Positions 9,301 to 17,982 of a DNA stretch of 17,982 nucleotides are shown here, piece after piece; the stretch's first letter is position 1; the number at the start of each line of letters is the position of its first letter. The notes below the pieces were generated by a model. It was not told the origin of the DNA. It ran no database searches and worked only from the letters and a program-made list of their open reading frames with translations. Made by a program: the position numbers and the translations under genes. The DNA is from Hymenoscyphus infarciens (Eukaryota; Ascomycota; Leotiomycetes; Helotiales; Helotiaceae). The DNA lies in contig LLCB01000601.1 in assembly GCA_001414345.1 (NCBI GenBank), forward strand, positions 1-17,982, given 5' to 3'.

Positions 9301-12300
9301 TTATTAACTACTTCTAAACTAATACTAATACTACTATAACTTTAAGATATTATTATTAGAAGAAGTTTAAATACTATAATCTTTATAAGAAATACTAGTA
9401 ATTATATATTAAAGCTAGTTAATTTAATACTAATGTTATTATACTAAGTAAGACTTAGATTAGACTAAGGAAGAAGAGTAGTAGATCTTACTATTACTAA
9501 GGTCTTTTAATAAGTAGATTAGCTTTTATTTATAATATTACTATATATTTTCTAAATTAGATAAATATATCTAGGTTTTCTTTTCTCTTATTATATTATT
9601 AATTTATTTTCTTCTTTTTATTTTCTCTTAATACTAAGTCTTAGTACTCTTTATATAAGTTTAGAATAGCCTTTATATTTTAGATCTCTAATTTATCTCT
9701 TTATTTCTATTTATATATTAGAGTCTTTTTCCTTTCTACTTTTATAGATTAAAAGTGTATTCTATTTATTAATAAACTTAATAATAAAATAATAGATAAG
9801 TTTATAAAAGGATTAATAGAGAGACTAATAAAGAGGTTAATAAAGAGAGTTAATTAATAGATTAGTAGAGAAGTTAAGATATAGATAAGTAATTAGTTAG
9901 TTAAAAAATTAATTTACTATTAAGCTACTCCTTTTACTTAGACTTTAAATTAACTATTATATTCTTTTTATCTAACTTATAATAATTAAATTTATTTCTC
10001 TTTAAATTAAGGACTTTTTTAATTTTATTAATAGTTAGCCTTTATTAAATAAGCTAGTAATTTTATTAGAATAGTCTTATTAAATTAGATCGAATTCTAT
10101 ATATAAATAAGTAAAAAGGAGAATAAATATACTATCTATAAAAGAGGGCTTTATAAGCCTTTTAGCATAGTAATAAAAATGCTAGATATAGTTTATTAGA
10201 AACTAGGTATTTATTATTATATAATTTAATCGAGTATTAGAGTTATATATATACTCTTATAAGACTTTCTATATTTTACTTTTTCTAAGAACCTTATACT
10301 TTATTACTTTATATACTATCTTATCTTATACTTCTACTATAGTACTTACTTTACTACTTAATTACTTCTAAAGCTATAGAATAATAATTTAAAGTAATAT
10401 AACAGTTTCTCTTACTTAAATCTCTATATAATACCTTTATAAGCTAGTATCTTACTAACTACTTCCTCTCTACTAGTTAAATATTAAAGACGCTTCTTTT
10501 AAAAGATATAAGAATATAATAGTATATATATATATAATAGCTAGCTTATAATATTATAGATATTATATTATTTATTATAATAGAAGAAGATATATAAGTA
10601 TATAAGAGAGAACTTGAGAAAAGATTTATATATAACTCTATAAATTAGAAGGCTATTATATAAGTATATTAAAGTAAGACTCTTAAAGTTAGTAAATTCT
10701 TTTAAACTAAAATAATAATAAAGACCTATTATTAATTTCTAATATATATCTAATATATAATTCTTTAATATATATACTAGAATAATCTTACTAAGAAAAG
10801 TAATTAAGAAAAGATAAAAGAGCTTTATAAAATTTTATATATTAAGGCTATAACTATAATTTAAGTTAATCTAAATTTTATTTAGCTCTATTAAAATAAA
10901 ATTAATAATTTTCTTTAAAGAAAAGGTAGAATAATAAGAGCTAAGAAGTTTATTAGAGTAGAGAGAGATAAAGAAGTAAAATAGAAGATATTAATAAGTA
11001 ACTAGTTAGAGTTAAATTAAGATAGAAACCTTTATATTATATAAATTTATTAAGATGTTAGCTAACTCTCTAAAGACTAGAAAGAGGCTTTACTAAACTA
11101 CTTAATATTTAAGATTTAACTTAAATCTACTAACTTTATTATACCTTAAATTAAGTATCTACTATATAAGAATATACTAAGATTTAATTCTTTCTTAAAT
11201 ATAAATATAAATCTCTTCTAAGACTAAATATATAGTATTTAACACTTATAATAATTAGTTTTCGGTTTTCTTTTCTATATATAAGAAGAGTATATATATA
11301 ATATCTAAGTAGAGATATAGTAGTTATTTAGAAAGGTACTATAAGTAAGTAATTAACTTATATTTCTTATTTAAATTCCCTTTTTTTTATCTTAAAAATT
11401 TAGCTAAGAAGTATAAGTAATCTATAAGTTAAGATTAGTCTAAGAATTAATATAATTCTATTTACTAAGATTAGAGACTCTAATATAATTATCTACTCTT
11501 ACTTCCTCTTCTATCTTAGTAAAATAGGTAAGTTATTATAAAGTTTATAAGTATAAGAGAAATCTAATTTAGACGAAGTAGAATAGAAGCTAGCTTTAAA
11601 AGCTATATAAAGGATTATTTTTAAATAAGTAAATAGTATCTCTTAAAATAAAGACTATATCTTTAGAAAAGGAATAGCTATTAATTCTTAGATAATTATT
11701 CTTATATAATAGTAGAATTTTACTAATTTATAAATTTAAGTACTATAAGTATATAAAGAGTCTTTAAGAAGAAGAAATAAATACTCTAAAATAATTTAAT
11801 AAATTATAAGAATATTATATAGTATTCTCTATATATAGTTAACTATAATAGTATTCTTTCTTAGAGTTATAAGCTACGGATAGAAAATCAAATTAGAAAT
11901 TTATTTATTTATTATAGAGAGTTCTCTTAACTATTCTAATAATAATAATTAGAAGAACTAAATAAATAGTAGACTATAAGGAGATTATATTAAGTATTTA
12001 GAGAACGCTTTTAATATTACTATAAATAAGGAGTTTAAAAGAAGTATATATAATAATAAAGAAACTAGAAATATTAAAACTACTACTTTAATTCTAATTA
12101 ATAAATTTCCTCTTCTTATTAGATACTTAAGAAAACTAATACTTTAAAACTCTATAATATATCTCTTAAATATACCTTCTTATCCCTCCTCTCCTCTTTA
12201 TACTATATAGTTTTAGAAAACTTAAATATACTTTTTAAACGTACTCTTCTTTATCTTACTCTTTCTTAAAAAGAATATAGTAATACCTTAGAAAACTAAT

Positions 12301-13407
12301 ACTCCTAGCTTATATAAAACGCCTTATATTATATAACCTAAGTTATTTATACTCTTATTACTCTTTATATTTAGTCTAGATTACCTTTAGTAATTATTTC
12401 TTTATATATATAGCTTTATTAAGTATTTATATCTAGAGTACTTCTTTCTATTATATAACTTTTAGTTAAGCTTAAATTAAATAGTTTAGTATTAAAGGAT
12501 TATATACTAGTCTCTAATATACTTAATAATAGTACTAAACGTATACTCTCTAAAGTATTTAAGAAAGATAATACTAATTATATACTCCTTTCTAAATTAC
12601 TTAGAGAGAATAGCTATTTTAAAGATAGCTATATACTACTTATATTTTTTATAGAGTAGAATAATATCTTAGAGTTATTTAAAGGTATAGTTTATTTAAG
12701 GATATCTAGAAAGCTATTATAAGAGATAGTTAGATAATCGAATTTTAATAAGTACTTTAACTAGATATTTACTATATAAACCTTCTAAATAGTTTTAGTA
12801 GATCTTACTCTATTAATTAAATGTTTTAAGATAATAATAGAAACCTAATATATTAGTAATTATATAGTATAAAGTAATATATTATTATACCTTTTATATT
12901 AAAATTAAAGAATTAAGTATATCTCTTATTCTTTATACTAAGATAATTAGAATAGTAGTATATAAAGGATTAAAAGAGAGCTACTTATAAACTTTAAATT
13001 TATATATTATAAAATAATATAACTTCTTCTATTTAACGTAAAACTCTTCTTATAGCTTATAATAATAACTTTTGTTAATATAAGCCTAGGAATAAGAGAT
13101 AATTAACTCTAGGTTATAAAATACTAAGAGTAAGTAAAGCTTAATAATAGAGTAATAGTTATATTAAAATACTATTAATATACTATAATTAAAGTTAGTA
13201 GATAGATAGGATTTTAAAATAGAATAGAAATAAACCTTTTAAACTAATATTCTATTATTACTATAAATAATACTATAAGAGTTCGATTCTATAACCTTAT
13301 ATTTTAGAGGTTATATACTAAGTAAGTAGTATACTAAATATTTTTTAATTATATACTATAGAAAATATTACTTATATTACCTTATTTACTATTATTATTA
13401 TAGTTAT
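9301..13407. other. RIP-degraded sequence, no gene recognised
   Basis: About 4 kb of AT-rich sequence with stops at background frequency in the frames I followed, for example about 33 stops in 327 codons in a plus frame over 9745-10725. Residual CA/TG dinucleotides are single and scattered. I see no terminal repeats, RNA genes or regulatory motifs. Small repeats inside it are listed separately. Confidence 0.45.
9811..9849. repeat. Three tandem copies of a 13-bp purine-rich repeat
   Basis: GATTAATAGAGAG, ACTAATAAAGAGG and TTAATAAAGAGAG follow one another in phase, and a looser continuation reaches about 9870. The unit length is not a multiple of three, which argues against a repeat kept for coding. 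Confidence 0.7.
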
Positions 13408-13450
13408 AAGTATTTAAAGATATACTCTATAAGAGTATCTTTAAATACTT
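13408..13450. other. Imperfect inverted repeat forming a 43-nt hairpin
   Basis: The left arm at 13408-13428 (AAGTATTTAAAGATATACTCT) pairs with the right arm at 13432-13450 (AGAGTATCTTTAAATACTT). All 19 bases of the right arm pair and the left arm has one 2-nt bulge. The loop is three bases (ATA). The arms are much longer than chance palindromes nearby. It could be the end of a small inverted-repeat element or a folded palindrome. It is not a typical bacterial terminator, and the context is fungal. Confidence 0.85.
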
Positions 13451-13948
13451 TACCTTCTATTTAAGAGAGTAGGTATATAAGCTCTAGAAAGAGTATACTT
13501 ATAGAATAGACTTAATTAATCTACTTATTAGTAGTTCTATTATACTATATACCTTTACTTTAGTTAGTAGAGAGTAATAAATATATATCTATTATAAGTC
13601 TTATAAATATAAAGTAATAAGATTAATAGTTATTATACTAATAGAGTAGTAGGTGTCTACTTATAGGTATAGGCGCGATAGTTTAGTTATACTTATATTA
13701 TAAGTACGAAGTAGTAGAGGTAGTATTAGGCTAGTAAATATAACTAAGTAAGAGTATAAAGCTACGTTCTAATATAAAGAATCTAAAGAATCTCCTTTAT
13801 CTAGCTCTAATAACTATATAGTAGTCTATTTTTTAAAAATCTTAGCTATAATAAACCTTTATTAAAGAAGATTTATTCTTAAGTAATCTTACTTTAAAGT
13901 ATCTCTTTATAAAAAGTTCTAAGTTTTCTTAGTTATTTCTTATTTAAT
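13451..13948. other. RIP-degraded sequence, no gene recognised
   Basis: AT-rich sequence. The one notable spot is GGCGCG at 13672-13677, the densest CpG cluster in the window. It shows that CpG was not removed along with CpA. Confidence 0.4.
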
Positions 13949-14040
13949 ATCTCCTTTTTTATTATCTACTACTATAATTATTTTTCTTTATTATATCTCC
14001 TTTTTTATTATCTATTACTATAATTGTTTTTCTCTACTAT
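13949..14040. repeat. Tandem duplication of a 46-bp unit
   Basis: Copy 1 is 13949-13994 and copy 2 is 13995-14040, both starting ATCTCCTTTTTTATTATCTA. They differ at four positions, all transitions. One of these is TG in copy 2 (ATTGTTTTT) against TA in copy 1, the change RIP makes. Confidence 0.9.
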
Positions 14041-17000
14041 ATTTACTTCTTATTAGTACTTTTAGCTTCTTATACTTCTTAGAATTATATAATATTCTTA
14101 GAAATATTTTAACTTAGTATTCTTAGTTCTAAAATATATATATCTCTATTTATACTTATTTAATTATTATTTATATATATAATATATTAATACTACTATA
14201 GTAATAAAATTAAGTATTCTTCTAGTATTTACTTAGTAGTAATTTAATACTATTACTATTAATTAGTAGAGAGGTATTATAATAGATAAAGAAGAAAAAG
14301 AGAAGAAGAGTAATCTAAATATATTTAAAATACTACTAAGAAGTATTAGTTATTCTTATTTTCTTAAGTACTTTTATACTTTTAATTAGTAAGTTTATAA
14401 TAATAATATAGAGATTATTTTCTACGTACGTTCTAACTTTAACTCTTTATTATTAGTATTAAAGAAGTATAAGATATATAAGGTATATAAGATATAAGGT
14501 ATAAGATATAAGGTATAGTAGCTAATATTATAAGACTAGATAAGTATATCTAAGCTTTAATACTAGCTAGGAGAGAGACCTTAGTAGAAGGAATAACTTA
14601 ATTTAAGTTTTAATATAATTTATTTTTAAAAAATATATTATTTTCTATATTCTTAGCTAGAAATTTAGTATATATTATATAAGCTTATTAGTAGTTATAT
14701 AATTCCTTATTAATATAAGTTCTAGTTAATATATTATATAGAAGCTATATATAGAGATAAGTTTATTTACTTTCTACTATACTACTTTAGAACTCTAAAA
14801 AATGTTTTTACTATACTTAGTAAACTTAAGTTAACTTCTAGAGAAATACCTACTAGGTCTATTTTATATACTTTAAATTTATTATCTAGTATTTAGTAGA
14901 AATAAGTTATATCTTCTTTAATATCTCTTTACTCTTACTTTCTCTAAATATATTAATAAAGCTTAGTTATAATAATTCTTTATCTTCTCTTAAATCTTTA
15001 TATACTTAGTTCTAATATATCCTTTCTAGCCTTACCTTCTCTAGTATTATTAATACTACTAGGTTATAATATAACTTATTTACTCTTACCTTCTTTTATA
15101 AATATATAATATCTATATTATTAATTAATACTAGTTAGAAGCTCTAGTCTATCTTTACTAGGTTTCTTTAAACTTATAATTTCTACTAGACTAATTAACG
15201 TTAGTAAGTTATTTATATTATAGCTTTATCTTTAATTAAGATCCTTCTATTAAGTCGTTCTACTTTATATATAAAAATCGCTTTTACTTAATAGTACTAA
15301 TATTATCTACTAGTATTCTAAAATCGCTTCTAATAAGGAAAACGTATATACTTAAACTTACTTCTAAAGTCTAGTATATATATATTAAATATCCTCTTTC
15401 TAAAATTACTTCTACCTTCTTTTAAAAACAGTAACTACTAAAACTAGATATAGCTCTCTATACTTCCTTCTCTTATAATAATATAATACTATTCTTATAT
15501 TAGTAATACTATACTACTTTTACTATATATAAGTAATCTATAATCTATTAAGCTTAAAAACGATTTTTAATAATAATTAATAACTAGTACTATACTACTA
15601 TTTAAAATCTTAAAAACCTCTACTAAGTTTAAGAGAGAATATAGCTATATAGTTACCTAGGTAGAGGAAAGTAAAAAAACAATTAATATCTCTAAAAGTA
15701 GTAGTACTCTAACTAGTTATAATTAGAAATTATTCTACTTTATATATAAGTATTAGAACCTAATAGATATAAAGAATCCTATTAGCTATTAACTCCTATT
15801 TAGAAAAGTATAAGAGCTATTAGCTTACTTAGTTATAAAAGAATATTTAAGGCCTCTTCTTAATAATATTTAGAATAGAGAGACTCTTAAATATACTTAG
15901 TTTAAAGATTTTATAATATATTAAGTATTATTAGAATTACTTTAAAAGGTATTATCTATATTATTAGAAGAAGATAATACTAAGACTTTTATTAAGTAAA
16001 AAGGTATGTTATTAAAAGGAAATCTAGGTTTTACTATTAACCTTTTTACTTAAAATAAAGCTTTAAATAAGATATATAACCTAGCTATAGATATTATAGT
16101 AAAAGTTAAGTAGAAGATTATAAGAAGTTATATAAATCTAAGAAAAGGCTTCTTAAGTTGTCTACGTTAAACAAAAGCTATAGAAAATCCCTCTTATATT
16201 AAATAATAAAATTCTAATATATTAATAGCTAATAGTACTTATATTAATTCTAAATTAAAGTATACTTTAATAGTTTTAAGCTACTTCTATAAAGGAGTAT
16301 ATATAAGATATAAAAAAGAGCTTTATATATAAGCGCTTCTAAGAAGCTTTTAATTATTACTTATTAACTAGGTTCTATTAATAATAAAAGTATTTAGCTA
16401 TAACTATAAACTTAAATTTTAAGTATTATTACTAACCTATAAGATTAATATAAGTAACTTTAAGCTTTTTATAACTCTTAATAGAGTTACTTACTAGTTA
16501 GTATAGTATTAAGAGTCTAGTTTTTCTTCTTCTAATACTACTAGTATTAACGTTTTAGAGATAAAAGCTATATTTATGTTTTTAGAAATTTTAAATAGAT
16601 ATATAGAGCTATACTATCTAATTAGAGCTTAAATATAATTTAGAGTTAAGATGTTTTCTTCTTAGATATATAACCTAGAAAAATTAGCCTTACTTAAAAA
16701 AGTAAGATAGTAAGATTCCTATTATATAATTTAAATATTTACTAATAAGTACTAGTATATACTTAACTATTATAACTAGAATATAAGTAGTATTCTACTA
16801 TACTTTTATTACCTCTAAGTATATTAGTTATATTTAAATAACTAATCTAAATAATCTTACTATACTACTAACCTCTCTCTTATATCTTAAAATAGAACGA
16901 ACTAGATATTTTAACTTAGAATATTTATTAGAATTCGAAATTACTACTTATTATTAAGTTACTATTAGTTAGGAATAGAGAATATAGATATTAACTAAAG

Positions 17001-17469
17001 GTTATAGAAAATAAATAAAGATATATTAATTACTTTTAGAGATATTTAGTATTTAATTTAGTATATATATTACTAGTAGCTAAGAGAGATAGGTAAGCGT
17101 TCTTTATTTATAGAGAAGATTAAGTAATAATAGTATATTACTAATAGCTAGTTATAATATAACTATTTTCTATAAAAAGGAGATTATAACTTATACTTCT
17201 TTTATTTATTTTTTCTATTCTCTTTTTACTTAGGTTAACTAGAGTATATATTCTTCTTCTTTTACTTACTTTAATTACTTAGTATATTTAACTATTAAGA
17301 TAGCTATTTAAAGCGTTTTTAACTTTATAAGAAGTATATATCTACTTATATCTATTAAGTATAATAGAATTATAAAGTTATATTCTAATTATATATATTA
17401 TTCTAATCGAAGTAACTATAGCCTTATTCTATATAATTTTTATATCTAGCTATTAAGTCTCTACTTTTC
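14041..17469. other. RIP-degraded sequence, no gene recognised
   Basis: About 3.4 kb of AT-rich degraded DNA. I looked for long open frames, terminal repeats and RNA-like motifs and found none I can support. TG and CA occur about once per 300-400 bp, mostly as TGT or ACA. Pyrimidine-rich patches alternate with purine-rich ones (for example 14281-14310 purine-rich, 14930-15020 pyrimidine-rich), which may reflect former coding strands. Confidence 0.4.
14471..14516. repeat. Short tandem repeat of AAGATAT and AAGGTAT heptamers
   Basis: A 14-bp unit (AAGATAT plus AAGGTAT) occurs twice exactly at 14489-14516. A decayed copy lies before it from 14471. The two heptamers differ by two transitions (A/G). 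Confidence 0.85.
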
Positions 17470-17982
17470 TACTTTTTAGTCTTTTATACCTTAATAGACT
17501 AATAAGCTTAAAATAGATAAATAAATAAAGTATATAGTATAAATACCTTTTAGACCTTTTAATAAATAAATAGAATAGTTAAAATAAACACTTTTTAGAC
17601 GTTAATAGACTAATAAGTCTATACTTATTAAACTTTAAAAAAGTTAAATATATAAATTATATATAATATTTATAAATCTTAATAGACTAATAAGTCTAAG
17701 ATAGATATAATAAATAAAGAAAATATATATAATATTTATAATTTTATATCTTTAATAAACTAAAAAGTCTAGAAGAAATAAATAAACTATATATAGTATA
17801 AATAGTATTTAGACGTTAATAAACTAAGAAGTCTATACTTTTTAGTTTTAAATAGACTAATAAGTCTAAAATAAAAAAATAAATAAATAAATAGAATATT
17901 ATAGCTTAAAAAGTAGATATATAATCTATATCTATCTATTAAGTCTATACTATATAGAATTTAATAGATTAATAAGTCTAAA
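17470..17982. repeat. Second, looser repeat array sharing the core of the left satellite
   Basis: A core like TTAATAGACTAATAAGTCT recurs with starts near 17491, 17602, 17689, 17752, 17816, 17849 and 17961, with a decayed copy near 17559. It is often preceded by TTTAGACG and separated by AT spacers with AATAAATAAA and TATATAGTATAAATA. Spacings range from about 33 to 112 bp, unlike the rigid left array. The core contains AGACT facing AGTCT, as does the module junction of the left array (TAATAGACTAAAAGTCT); the copy at 17752 (TTAATAAACTAAAAAGTCT) is the closest match. The array runs past the window end. Confidence 0.8.

Larger units (their letters stand above)
1656..17469. other. RIP-saturated AT-rich block without intact genes
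   Basis: About 45 CA or TG dinucleotides remain in about 15.8 kb by hand count, where several hundred to over a thousand would be expected from base composition. CT, AG, TC and GA are frequent, TA is extremely frequent, and some CG survives. CpA-specific C-to-T change on both strands is the known mark of repeat-induced point mutation in Pezizomycotina. Stops occur about once every ten codons in every frame and ATG is very rare, so no intact coding sequence can be called. The block was presumably repetitive when it was mutated, since RIP acts on duplicated DNA, but I could not identify the parent elements. Confidence 0.88.

Noticed and set aside
9745..10725. Plus-strand frame that looks protein-like if stops are read as Gln/Trp
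   Set aside because: Stops occur in about 10% of codons (about 33 in 327), which is the background rate of this sequence, so there is no coding signal.
13281..13300. tRNA-like B-box (GTTCGATTC)
   Set aside because: The flanking bases do not form a T-arm and I find no matching A-box, D-arm or acceptor stem upstream.
1..17982. Telomeric repeats (TTAGGG/CCCTAA)
   Set aside because: Neither word occurs in tandem anywhere in the window, so a chromosome end is not shown even though the context could be subtelomeric.
1..17982. Organelle, insect-symbiont or apicomplexan AT-rich genome
   Set aside because: Those genomes keep CA and TG at levels set by composition and carry long open frames. Specific loss of CA/TG with retained CT/AG does not fit them.

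Overview
The window is a gene-poor, AT-rich block of nuclear heterochromatin, almost certainly from a filamentous ascomycete (Pezizomycotina). Across nearly 18 kb the dinucleotides CA and TG are close to absent (about 55-60 by hand count on the given strand), while CT, AG, GA and TC remain common and TA is very abundant. G+C is roughly a fifth to a quarter by eye. Loss of CpA on both strands, without matching loss of CpT or complete loss of CpG, is the signature of repeat-induced point mutation (RIP), taken here close to saturation. CAA, CAG and TGG become stop codons and ATG becomes ATA, so I see no intact protein-coding gene. I also see no tRNA, rRNA, telomere repeat, CRISPR array or intact transposon. 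I cannot name the species.

Layout. Positions 1-1655 hold a regular satellite made of 12 complete modules. Each module is a 50-bp constant part plus n copies of a 32-bp unit with a palindromic core, with n from 1 to 5. Module lengths are exactly 82, 114, 146, 178 or 210 bp, with no stray indel. Positions 1656 to about 17470 are the RIP-degraded body. It contains a few stop-poor stretches that may be gene or transposon remnants: minus strand 1825-2373 and about 6540-9300, plus strand 3961-4368 and 5010-5192. It also contains small tandem repeats, a 43-bp imperfect hairpin at 13408-13450 and a 46-bp tandem duplication at 13949-14040. From about 17470 to the window end lies a second, looser repeat array. 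Its core matches the module junction of the left satellite, so both edges of the window carry members of one repeat family.

Reading as a whole. I infer a heterochromatic island, such as an AT-rich isochore, subtelomere or pericentromere, in which former mobile or duplicated DNA was mutated beyond recognition. Satellite DNA that offers RIP almost no remaining CpA substrate has expanded at its edge. The satellite geometry is read directly from the sequence. The coding remnants are weak and I do not assign them functions: with about one stop per ten codons in every frame, a few open runs of 55-75 codons are expected by chance in a window of this size.
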